From the NCBI GenBank assembly GCA_035279545.1, contig DATEHM010000303.1, forward strand, positions 1-21,329: 21,329 nucleotides of DNA, written 5' to 3'. Made by a program: the position numbers and the translations under genes. The DNA comes from Segetimicrobium sp035279545 (GTDB lineage: Bacteria > Sysuimicrobiota > Sysuimicrobiia > Sysuimicrobiales > Segetimicrobiaceae). The notes below the pieces were generated by a model. The model was given only the letters and a program-made list of their open reading frames with translations. It was not told the DNA's origin and made no database searches. Positions 14,965-21,329 of this stretch are shown in pieces. Each line of letters opens with the position of its first letter. Within the stretch, counting starts at the first letter, position 1.

Positions 14965-16743
14965 ATGACGATCGCTGTGACTGGGGATCCCGAAGTCGAG
15001 CACGAGATGGTGCAGTCGCTCTCCCTGGACGACCCCCGGGCGCTGATCGACCGGTTCAGCACCCTGGTCCGCGAGTCGGGGAGCCGCGATGAATGGACGG
15101 CCGCGCGGTACATCGCCGGGCGCCTGAAGGCCTGGGGGATCCCGCACACCCTCCACGAGCCGGAGCTGTTCCTGAGCGTTCCCAAATCGGCGACGCTGGC
15201 GGTCCGCGCTCCGGCGCCGCGGAGCCTGCGGGCCAAGACGCCCGCCTTCTCCGCGTCGACCGGGCGCAAGTCGGTCCGAGGCCGCGTCGCCTACGTCTCC
15301 ACCGGGTACGCGGCGGACAGCGAGAGCCTGTTCGACTCCCACGTCCAGGCCGGGCGGAAGGAGATCGAGGGCAAGATCGTCCTCACCGAGGGGATGCCGA
15401 TGCCCAAGAAGGTCGCCGACCTGGCCGCGCTGGGGGCCAAGGCGCTGGTCTTCATCAACCCCGGGCAGGCGATCCACGAAGGCATCTGCACGACGATCTG
15501 GGGCGCGCCCGACCTCGACTCGATCGGCCGGAAGCCGGCGATTCCGGTGGTGGCGATCAACCATCCCGACGGGCTGGCGCTTAAAGCGCAGGTGGAGGCG
15601 GGCCCGGTCGAGGTCGCGGTCAAGACCAAGCTGGACGAAGGGTGGAAGCGGTGCCCGGTGCTCGTCGCCGAGATCCCGGGAACGGACGACCCCGAGCGGT
15701 TCGTGCTGGTGCACGGGCACATCGATTCCTGGCACGTCGGGATCGGCGACAACGCCACCGGGGACGCGGCGCTGATGGAGCTGGCGCGCGTGTTCTGGAA
15801 GCAGCGGCGGCACCTCCGGCGCAGCCTCCGGCTGGCGTGGTGGCCCGGCCACTCCACGGGCCGGTACGCGGGGTCGACCTGGTACGCGGACACCTTCGCG
15901 CAAGAACTCGACGAGCGCTGCGTGGCCCAGGTCGACATCGACTCTCCCGGCTGCCGGTGGGCGACCGAGTACACGGGAATCTCCTGGATGAACGAGGCCG
16001 CCCCGCTGTGCCGGGCGGCGATCCGCGACACCGTGGGCCAAGCGGCGGAGGGGGAACGGCCGCATCAAGCCGGCGATTATTCCTTCAACAACATCGGCAT
16101 CACCAGCTTCTACATGCTGCTCTCGACGATGCCGGAATCGCTGCGCAAGGAGAAGGGATACTACGCGGTCGGCGGATGCGGCGCCAACATCCAGTGGCAC
16201 ACCGAAGACGACGCCTTGGACCTCCTCGATACGGAGATCCTGATGAAGGACCTGCGCGTCTACGTCGTGTCCCTGCTCCGCACCCTCAACGCACCGGTTC
16301 ATCCGTTCGATTTCCGGCTGGTGGCGGAGGAGTTCGGCCGCACGCTGGAGGACTACCAGCGCAGGGCCGGGGGGGCGTTCGACCTGGCCCCGGCGCGGAC
16401 CGCGCTGGGCCGACTCTGGGGGGAGCTCGACGGGTTTTACCGGCGCACCGAGGAGCTGCACCACAGCCCGGTGCGAGACGAGAGGGCCCTGCGCGCCTGC
16501 GCCGTCATCCGCCGGGTGGCGCGCATCCTCATCCCGCTCAACTTCACCCGCGACGGGCGGTTCCGGCACGACCCGGCGGTGCCGATCCCCCCGCTCCCCG
16601 ATCTCGCCCCCGCGGGCGACCTCGCGCAGTACGCGGCCGGCTCGCACGAGGCGCGGGTGATCCAGACCACGCTCCTGCGCGGGATGAACCGGGTGGTGGC
16701 GGCATTGAACGCGGCGGGCGAAGAAATCGCCGGGTCTCGCTAA
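14965..16743 (+). CDS. M28-family peptidase-like protein with PA-like insert and altered metal site
   Basis: A 592-residue protein without signal peptide, so probably cytoplasmic. It has an N-terminal helical part, a PA-like apical domain (about 100-240, with GRVAYVSTGY, GKIVLTEG and ALGAKALVFINPG) and an M28 zinc-aminopeptidase core. Expected metal ligands are seen at His252/Asp254 (VHGHIDSWH), Asp262 (GDNATG), Asp326 (VDIDSPG) and His412 (WHTEDD). Where M28 enzymes carry the catalytic Glu-Glu pair (WGxEExG), this one reads WWPGHSTGRYAGS, with His296. From memory, this PGHS variant recurs in a subfamily and is not a lone mutation. A C-terminal helical region (about 430-592) adds to the core. 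AAGGAGG lies 7 nt before ATG 14965. It lies directly behind the peptide importer, suggesting hydrolysis of the imported compound. Confidence 0.87.
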   Translation: MTIAVTGDPEVEHEMVQSLSLDDPRALIDRFSTLVRESGSRDEWTAARYIAGRLKAWGIPHTLHEPELFLSVPKSATLAVRAPAPRSLRAKTPAFSASTGRKSVRGRVAYVSTGYAADSESLFDSHVQAGRKEIEGKIVLTEGMPMPKKVADLAALGAKALVFINPGQAIHEGICTTIWGAPDLDSIGRKPAIPVVAINHPDGLALKAQVEAGPVEVAVKTKLDEGWKRCPVLVAEIPGTDDPERFVLVHGHIDSWHVGIGDNATGDAALMELARVFWKQRRHLRRSLRLAWWPGHSTGRYAGSTWYADTFAQELDERCVAQVDIDSPGCRWATEYTGISWMNEAAPLCRAAIRDTVGQAAEGERPHQAGDYSFNNIGITSFYMLLSTMPESLRKEKGYYAVGGCGANIQWHTEDDALDLLDTEILMKDLRVYVVSLLRTLNAPVHPFDFRLVAEEFGRTLEDYQRRAGGAFDLAPARTALGRLWGELDGFYRRTEELHHSPVRDERALRACAVIRRVARILIPLNFTRDGRFRHDPAVPIPPLPDLAPAGDLAQYAAGSHEARVIQTTLLRGMNRVVAALNAAGEEIAGSR

Positions 16744-16752
16744 CGCACCGGC

Positions 16753-16771
16753 CGTGGGGGCGATCCCCGCG
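16753..16771 (+). repeat. Small intercistronic hairpin before the E1 alpha gene
   Basis: CGTGGGG (16753-16759) pairs with CCCCGCG (16765-16771), a 7-bp stem with one G-U wobble and a 5-nt loop, in the 51-bp gap between the M28 gene and the E1 alpha gene. No U-tract follows, so it is unlikely to end transcription. It could be chance in such GC-rich DNA. Confidence 0.3.
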
Positions 16772-16794
16772 CGAACCGATGAAGGGGTGAGGAG

Positions 16795-17790
16795 ATGGAG
16801 CTCGGAGTCCAAGGACGCCCGTCGCCAGGCGTGAGCCGGGACCAAGGGCTCGAGATGTACCGGCAGATGCTGCGGATCCGGCTGTTCGAGGAGCGGGTCA
16901 ACGAGCTGTATACGAGCGGCAAGATGCCCGGGCTCGCGCACCTCTACATCGGCGAGGAGGCCGTGGCGGTCGGGATCTGCCAAGCCCTGCGGCGCGACGA
17001 CTACATCACCAGCACCCACCGCGGCCACGGACACTGCCTCGCCAAGGGCGCGGCGCCGGACCGGATGTTTGCCGAGCTGCTGGGGAAGGCGCCGGGGTAT
17101 TGTCGGGGCAAGGGCGGCTCGATGCACATCGCCGATCCGGAGACCGGAAACCTCGGCGCCAACGCGATCGTGGGGGGCAGCACCGCGATCGCCGCCGGGG
17201 CGGCCCTCTCCGCCAAGATGCGGGCGACCGACCAGGTGGCGGTCTGTTTCTTCGGCGACGGCGCCCTCAATCAGGGGCTGCTCTATGAGGCGATGAACAT
17301 GGCGTCGCTGTGGAGGCTTCCCGTCATCTACGTCTGCGAGCACAACCGCTACGGGGAATACACCCCCGCCGCCGAGGTCACCGCGGGGGACCCCAAGGTC
17401 CGCCCGGCGGCGTGGGGGGTGACCACCGAGGAGGTCGACGGCCAGGACGTGCGGGCGGTCCACGCGGCCGCGCTCGCCGCCGTGCAGCGGGCGCGCCGGG
17501 GCGAGGGGCCGGGGTTTCTGGTCTGCCACACCTACCGCTTTCGCGGCCACCACGTCGGCGACATCAACCGGACCTCCTACCGCTCCGCCGACGAGGAGCA
17601 AGCGTGGGCGCACGATCGAGATCCGGTCCGGCTGATGGGCCTCTGGCTGATCCAGCAACGGATGGCGGACGCCGCCGCGCTCGAGGGGATCGAGGAAAGG
17701 GCCCGGGCCGAGATCGAGGCAGGGCTCGCCTTTGCGCTCCAAGCCCCCTACCCCGACCCGAGCGAGGTCACCGAAGATGTCTATGCTTAG
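16795..17790 (+). CDS. 2-oxoacid dehydrogenase-type E1 component, alpha subunit (pyruvate/acetoin/branched-chain class)
   Basis: ThDP-dependent E1 alpha, 331 residues, decarboxylating a 2-oxoacid or cleaving acetoin with its beta partner. Visible parts are YRQMLRIRLFEERVNEL, IGEEAVAVGICQALRRDDYI, STHRGHGHCLAKGA, the phosphorylation-loop region GKGGSMHIAD, and the ThDP motif starting GDGALNQGLLYEAMNMA (Asp155). The motif closes with CEHNRYGEYTP, where the usual Asn-Asn reads His183-Asn184; the metal-binding Asn is the second one and is kept. FRGHHVGD matches the conserved C-terminal loop. AAGGGG lies 7 nt before ATG 16795. It overlaps the beta gene by 14 bp. The substrate is not decidable, though length and motifs suit pyruvate or acetoin dehydrogenase. 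No E2 or E3 gene is nearby. Confidence 0.93.
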   Translation: MELGVQGRPSPGVSRDQGLEMYRQMLRIRLFEERVNELYTSGKMPGLAHLYIGEEAVAVGICQALRRDDYITSTHRGHGHCLAKGAAPDRMFAELLGKAPGYCRGKGGSMHIADPETGNLGANAIVGGSTAIAAGAALSAKMRATDQVAVCFFGDGALNQGLLYEAMNMASLWRLPVIYVCEHNRYGEYTPAAEVTAGDPKVRPAAWGVTTEEVDGQDVRAVHAAALAAVQRARRGEGPGFLVCHTYRFRGHHVGDINRTSYRSADEEQAWAHDRDPVRLMGLWLIQQRMADAAALEGIEERARAEIEAGLAFALQAPYPDPSEVTEDVYA

Positions 17791-18808
17791 GCAGGAGCAG
17801 GCCCCCGCTGCCGACGGGCCGGCCGGAGCGCGGGAGGTGACCTTCGGCCAGGCGATCCGGGAGGCGCTGGCCGAGGAGATGCGCCGCGACCCGCGGGTGT
17901 TCATCGTCGGGGAGGACGTCGCCGAGGCCGGAACGGTGTTCAAGGTGCTGAGCGGGCTCGTGGACGAGTTCGGGCGCGAGCGGGTGATCGACTCGCCGAT
18001 CTCCGAGGCGGGCATCACCGGGATCGGGGTCGGGGCGGCGATGACCGGGATGCGGCCGGTCATCGACATCATGTTCGGGGACTTCTTGACGCTGGCGATG
18101 GACCAGGTCGTCAACCAGGCGGCGAAGGTCCACTACATGTCCGGCGGCAGGCTCCGCGTGCCGCTGGTGGTCCGCACCACGATGGGCGCAACCCGACGGT
18201 CCGCGGCGCAACACAGCCAGAGCCTTTACGCGTGGGTTGCCCACGTCCCCGGGCTCAAGGTGGCGCTGCCGTCGACCCCGGCGGATGCCAAGGGCCTGCT
18301 CAAGACGGCCATCCGCGACGACAACCCCGTCGTCTTCTTTGAGGACAAGATGATGTACGCGCTCAAGGGCCCCGTCCCGGACGGCGACCACACCGTCCCC
18401 TTCGGGGTCGCCGACATCAAGCGGCCGGGGGCCGACCTCACCATCGTCGCCACCAGCAGCATGGTGCACACCGCCCTCCAGGCCGCCCGCCTCCTCGAGG
18501 AGGACGGGATCAGCGCCGAGATCGTCGATCCCCGCACCCTGCTGCCGCTCGACGGGGAGGCGATCATCGCCTCGGTGCGGAAGACCGGGCGGGCGATCGT
18601 GGTCGACGAAGGCTACCAGCAGTACGGGGTGACGGCGGAGATCGCCTCGTTGATCGCGGACGGCGCCTTCGACTACCTGGACGCCCCCGTCAAGCGGTTG
18701 GGGGCGATGAACGTCCCCGTGCCGTTCTCCCCGGTCCTGGAGGATCAGACCGTCCCCACGCCGGAGACGGTCGCGGCCCTGGCGAAGACCGTGTGCGGGC
18801 AGGGGTAG
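17777..18808 (+). CDS. 2-oxoacid dehydrogenase-type E1 component, beta subunit
   Basis: Beta partner of the preceding gene, 343 residues. Its N-terminal part reads VTFGQAIREALAEEMRRDPRV and VGEDVAEAGTVFKVLSGL. It has the catalytic Glu loop DSPISEAGITGIGVGAAM, the core MDQVVNQAAKVHYMSGG, a transketolase-C-type swivel domain (GADLTIVATSSMVHTALQAA onward) and EIVDPRTLLPLD. The ending VPVPFSPVLEDQTVPTPE is diagnostic of the family. ATG 17777 lies inside the end of the alpha gene with GAGGT about 8 nt upstream; a second ATG two codons on is equally possible. Together the genes should form an alpha2-beta2 E1. The gene ends 16 bp before the convergent MFS gene, so the operon stops here without an E2 acyltransferase. 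Confidence 0.94.
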   Translation: MSMLRQEQAPAADGPAGAREVTFGQAIREALAEEMRRDPRVFIVGEDVAEAGTVFKVLSGLVDEFGRERVIDSPISEAGITGIGVGAAMTGMRPVIDIMFGDFLTLAMDQVVNQAAKVHYMSGGRLRVPLVVRTTMGATRRSAAQHSQSLYAWVAHVPGLKVALPSTPADAKGLLKTAIRDDNPVVFFEDKMMYALKGPVPDGDHTVPFGVADIKRPGADLTIVATSSMVHTALQAARLLEEDGISAEIVDPRTLLPLDGEAIIASVRKTGRAIVVDEGYQQYGVTAEIASLIADGAFDYLDAPVKRLGAMNVPVPFSPVLEDQTVPTPETVAALAKTVCGQG

Positions 18809-18824
18809 CGGGGCGGCGTCCGGC

Positions 18825-20027
18825 TCACGGCGGCGACTCGCCCCCCGGGAGGGGCGCCAGCCCGCGGGACCCCAAGGCCGAGATCCCCATCACCACCGCG
18901 GCGACGGCAAAGATCCAGCGAATACCAATCGCCGCGGACAGCAACCCGCCCACCAGCGGACCGATCACGCTGCCCAGCATGATCGAGCTGCTGGTCAGCC
19001 CCATGATCCCGCCCAGCCGCTCCGGCGGCGCCGAGCGGACGACGATCGCGTACAGCGGGGGCAGCATGCCGCCCATGAAGAACCCGAGCGCCGCCCGGAA
19101 GACGAAGAGCTCCACGGGGGTCTGGGCAAAGACCTGCGCGGCGTAGGCCACCGCGGACCCGCACAACGTCAGCAGCAAGACCCGCCGTTCCCCGGTCCGG
19201 TCGACCATTCGCCCCCACAGCGGGGCCCCCAGCATCGAGGTGAACCCGGTGATGGAAAAGAGCACGCCGGCCACCGTCGCCGCACGCTCCGGCGGCACGC
19301 CGAGCGTGCTCACGTAGACCGCGAAGATCGGCTCGACGCACATGATCGCGATCTGGCTCGTGCACAGGAGCACGCCGGTCGTCCGCAGTGCGGGGGTGTG
19401 AAAGAAGTACGCGAGATTTGCCCGCACGCCCGGCCCGGCGCTCCGGGCGTGGGCCGGCGGGGCCTCCTCGCGGGCCCCGCGCAGGACGACCGCGGCGGCG
19501 ACCCAGCACATTCCCCCGGTGATCACGAATACGTTCCGGTATCCGACGCCGTCGGCGAGGGCCCCGCCGATGAGCGGCCCGATGATTCCCCCCGCCGTCA
19601 GCGAGGTCTGAAGGACTCCCAGCGCGGCACCCATGCGGTCCGGCGGGATCGCCGCCGTCACCAGCGCGTTGCCCGCCGCGACGAACCCGGAGACGCCGCC
19701 CTGGATGGCGCGGAGGGCCACCAGCTCCCCCGGCCGCTGCACCAGCGCCGAGAGCATGTTGGTGACGCCGATTCCGAGCATCGCCCGCATCACCATGATC
19801 TTCCGGCCGTAGCGATCGCCGAGCACCCCCCACAGCGGCGCGGCCAGAGCCTGGACCAGGAACGGAGCCGCAAACAGAAACCCGCTCCACCGTTCCACGT
19901 CCTGCACGGTCGACACCCCAAGGGAACGGAGGTAGAACGGGAGGAACGGGACGATCAGGGTGAGGCCGACCATCGCCAGAAACTGGGCCGACCAGATCGC
20001 GTAGACGTTCCTCTGCCATTGCGGCAT
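18825..20027 (-). CDS. MFS transporter, drug/metabolite exporter type
   Basis: Inner-membrane secondary transporter, 400 residues with about 12 predicted hydrophobic segments in two similar halves. The first half carries motif A GVLGDRYGRKIMV between segments 2 and 3, and the second half repeats it as PLWGRMVDRTGERRVLL. The segment ALRAIQGGVSGFVAAGNALV and the motif C-like LTAGGIIGPLIGGALADGVG suggest a proton-coupled antiporter (exporter). ATG 20027 is chosen: GAGG lies 8 nt upstream and the protein then starts MPQWQRNVYAIWSAQFLAMVG, as usual for this group, whereas the longer frame adds a Pro/Arg-rich stretch. It is convergent with the E1 operon and divergent from the RraA-like gene. Its substrate is unknown. 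Confidence 0.92.
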   Translation of the reverse strand: MPQWQRNVYAIWSAQFLAMVGLTLIVPFLPFYLRSLGVSTVQDVERWSGFLFAAPFLVQALAAPLWGVLGDRYGRKIMVMRAMLGIGVTNMLSALVQRPGELVALRAIQGGVSGFVAAGNALVTAAIPPDRMGAALGVLQTSLTAGGIIGPLIGGALADGVGYRNVFVITGGMCWVAAAVVLRGAREEAPPAHARSAGPGVRANLAYFFHTPALRTTGVLLCTSQIAIMCVEPIFAVYVSTLGVPPERAATVAGVLFSITGFTSMLGAPLWGRMVDRTGERRVLLLTLCGSAVAYAAQVFAQTPVELFVFRAALGFFMGGMLPPLYAIVVRSAPPERLGGIMGLTSSSIMLGSVIGPLVGGLLSAAIGIRWIFAVAAVVMGISALGSRGLAPLPGGESPP

Positions 20028-20123
20028 CACGCCGCCCTCGCCCCGGCTCGCCAGGGGAGGGGTCGTCCGATCCCCGCGAGAATGTCTCGGCGGCAACCCA
20101 CGACACGCGCTGTGGAGGCGCTC

Positions 20124-20816
20124 ATGGCCGATCCTCTCCCACCCGACCGTCTGGCCGAACTCCGACTCTACTCAAGCCCGACGATCGCGAATGCCATCGA
20201 AACCTTCAACGTCCGTCCGCGAACGGCCGGGTTCATGTCCAGCCAGATCCGCTGCATCTTCCCCGAGCTCGGGACGATGGTCGGGTACGCGTTCACGGCG
20301 ACGATCCGCGCGAGCGCGCCTCCGCCCCCAGCGGCCGCCGCCCTCCGCCCCGCCTCCTGGCGGGCGCTGGAGGAGCTCCCCGCCCCCCGCATCGTGGTCA
20401 TCCAAGATCTCGATGATCCGCCGGGGGTCGGCGCGTTCTGGGGCGACGTCCAGAGCAACATCCACCGGGCCCTCGGCTGCGTCGGCACGGTCACGAACGG
20501 CTCGGTGCGCGACCTCGATGAGGTCCGCGCGCTCGGGTTCCACTTCTTCGCCGGAAGCGTCTCCGTCTCCCATGCGTACGTGCACCTCGTGGAGATCGGG
20601 GGCGTGGTGCAGGTGGGCGGATTGACGGTCCGGCCCGGGGATCTGCTTCACGGGGACCCGCACGGGATCGTTTCCATCCCGCTGGAGATCGCGGGGCGGA
20701 TCTCCGAGGGGGTGGAGAAGGTGGACCGGGTGGAACGGCAGCTCATCAACTACTGCCAGGCTCCCGGCTTCTCCCGGCAGGGGTTCGAGGAACTGCACCG
20801 CAAGCTGCGGGGGTGA
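20124..20816 (+). CDS. RraA-like / 4-hydroxy-4-methyl-2-oxoglutarate aldolase-family protein
   Basis: A 230-residue protein of the RraA fold. Members act as class II aldolases or oxaloacetate decarboxylases; others bind RNase E. The signature for the metal and oxoacid site is present: Gly107-Asp108 in WGDVQSNIHRALG, and Arg129-Asp130 in TNGSVRDLDEVRALGF. The later part has VQVGGLTVRPGDLLHGDPHGIVSIP, also typical. Keeping both the GD and RD pairs argues for a lyase rather than a purely regulatory protein. ATG 20124 has GGAGG 5 nt upstream, and the open frame before it lacks family similarity. It is followed 7 bp later by the ThDP enzyme, so the two may handle the same 2-oxoacid chemistry. The substrate is inferred only at class level. 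Confidence 0.88.
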   Translation: MADPLPPDRLAELRLYSSPTIANAIETFNVRPRTAGFMSSQIRCIFPELGTMVGYAFTATIRASAPPPPAAAALRPASWRALEELPAPRIVVIQDLDDPPGVGAFWGDVQSNIHRALGCVGTVTNGSVRDLDEVRALGFHFFAGSVSVSHAYVHLVEIGGVVQVGGLTVRPGDLLHGDPHGIVSIPLEIAGRISEGVEKVDRVERQLINYCQAPGFSRQGFEELHRKLRG

Positions 20817-20823
20817 GCGGCCG

Positions 20824-21329
20824 ATGCAGGCGAAGACCGCCCTGTTTGAGATGCTGCGCGACCGGGGGATCCGCTACGTCTTCGGCAACCCCGGCACGAC
20901 CGAGCTCAACTTCATGGAGATGTTCGCCGACTACCCCGACATTACATACGTCCTGGCCCTCCAAGATGCGATCCCCGTCGGGATGGCCTACGGTTACGCC
21001 CAGGCGACCGGGACGCCCGCGTTCGTCAACCTCCACATCACCCCGGGGCTGGCGAACGGGCTCGGCAACATCTTCAACGCCTGGCGGGCCAAGACCCCGC
21101 TGGTGGTCACCGCCGGTCAGGTGGACCGGCGGCTGATGCTCCAGGAGCCCGCGCTTTGGAGCGACCTCGCGCGCCTGGCCTCGGGCTTCACGAAATGGTC
21201 GTACGAGGCGCGAACCGGCTCGGACATCCCGATCGCGCTGGCGCGAGCGTTCAAGACCGCCGCCGCGCCCCCCGCCGGCCCGGTGTTTCTCTCGCTGCCG
21301 ATGGACTGCCTGGACGAGGAGGCGGGCGA
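20824..21329 (+). CDS. ThDP-dependent enzyme, benzoylformate decarboxylase-like (3' end beyond window)
   Basis: N-terminal (PYR) domain of a ThDP enzyme, about 168 residues visible and still open at the window end. It follows benzoylformate decarboxylase closely: YVFGNPGTTELNFMEMF, YVLALQDAIPVGMAYGYAQ, FVNLHITPGLANGLGNIFNAW, PLVVTAGQ, FTKWSYEARTGSDIP and GPVFLSLPMD. His71 matches His70 of the Pseudomonas putida enzyme and Thr26 replaces its Ser26. The activating Glu (Glu47 there) is Asp48 here, and the next DGYA motif reads YGYA. These changes may alter activity or substrate. ATG 20824 has a GGGGGTGA stretch about 7 nt upstream and starts like the family. The rest of the protein, with the metal-binding GDG motif, cannot be judged. 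Confidence 0.9.
   Translation, partial: MQAKTALFEMLRDRGIRYVFGNPGTTELNFMEMFADYPDITYVLALQDAIPVGMAYGYAQATGTPAFVNLHITPGLANGLGNIFNAWRAKTPLVVTAGQVDRRLMLQEPALWSDLARLASGFTKWSYEARTGSDIPIALARAFKTAAAPPAGPVFLSLPMDCLDEEAG

Noticed and set aside
13915..18114. A 1399-codon open frame on the minus strand running across the ATPase, M28 and E1 genes
   Set aside because: It lies antisense to four well-supported genes, its composition is that of a GC-rich complementary frame (long runs of Arg, Pro, Gly, His, Asp), and no domain is recognisable. Stop codons are simply rare in this frame at high GC.
20077..20089. Palindrome CGAGA-ATG-TCTCG in the spacer between the MFS and RraA-like genes, a possible operator
   Set aside because: The arms are only 5 bp, no regulator gene is adjacent, and no promoter was found to which it could be tied.
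19398..20123. Long upstream extension of the RraA-like frame
   Set aside because: It is antisense to the MFS gene, has shadow-frame composition, and ATG 20124 with GGAGG gives the family length.
1..21329. tRNA or rRNA genes, CRISPR arrays, insertion sequences, prophage or attachment sites
   Set aside because: No cloverleaf-like sequence, regularly spaced direct repeats, transposase, integrase or terminal inverted repeats were seen by eye. A tRNA or Rfam scan was not possible here.

Overview
This is a GC-rich, gene-dense bacterial window with almost no spacer DNA. Genes overlap through GTGA, TGATG and longer junctions, Shine-Dalgarno (SD) sequences of the AGGAGG type are common, and GTG and TTG starts occur. 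No rRNA, tRNA, insertion sequence, prophage gene or CRISPR array was seen. A Gram-positive-type LexA box and the gene mix would fit an uncultured, high-GC, Chloroflexota/Armatimonadota/actinobacterial-like lineage. That placement is inference with low confidence; no marker gene here settles it.

Layout. (1) 1-4030, minus strand: one operon reading HEAT-repeat protein, macro-domain protein, surE, ftsE, ftsX (ftsX cut by the window edge). (2) 4212-5173, plus strand: a small PD-(D/E)XK nuclease-like gene coupled to hpt, behind a good sigma-70-type promoter that predicts a leaderless mRNA. (3) 5245-6453, minus strand: dinB (DNA polymerase IV) with a LexA/SOS box at its promoter; a divergent GNAT acetyltransferase follows at 6624-7217. 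(4) 7259-14934: an oligopeptide/dipeptide-type ABC transport locus with a permease pair on the minus strand facing, on the plus strand, a solute-binding protein, a second permease pair and two ATPases. (5) 14965-18808, plus strand: an M28-type peptidase and a 2-oxoacid dehydrogenase-type E1 alpha/beta pair. (6) 18825-20027, minus strand: an MFS exporter. (7) 20124-21329, plus strand: an RraA-like protein and the start of a benzoylformate-decarboxylase-like ThDP enzyme.

How it fits together. Region 1 links envelope/cell-division control (FtsEX) with nucleotide and ADP-ribose housekeeping. Regions 4-5 look like a peptide or small-molecule uptake and breakdown unit: import, cytoplasmic hydrolysis by the M28 enzyme, then 2-oxoacid handling by E1. 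Substrates cannot be read from sequence.

The most unusual object is the solute-binding protein at 9260-10942. Its family-5 fold reads in circularly permuted order: the usual C-terminal third comes directly after the signal peptide, and the usual N-terminal two-thirds follows. A very stable 17-bp hairpin lies between it and its permease genes. Other oddities are an M28 enzyme in which the usual Glu-Glu pair is replaced by a Pro-Gly-His-Ser motif, and a ThDP enzyme with Asp in place of the near-invariant activating Glu.
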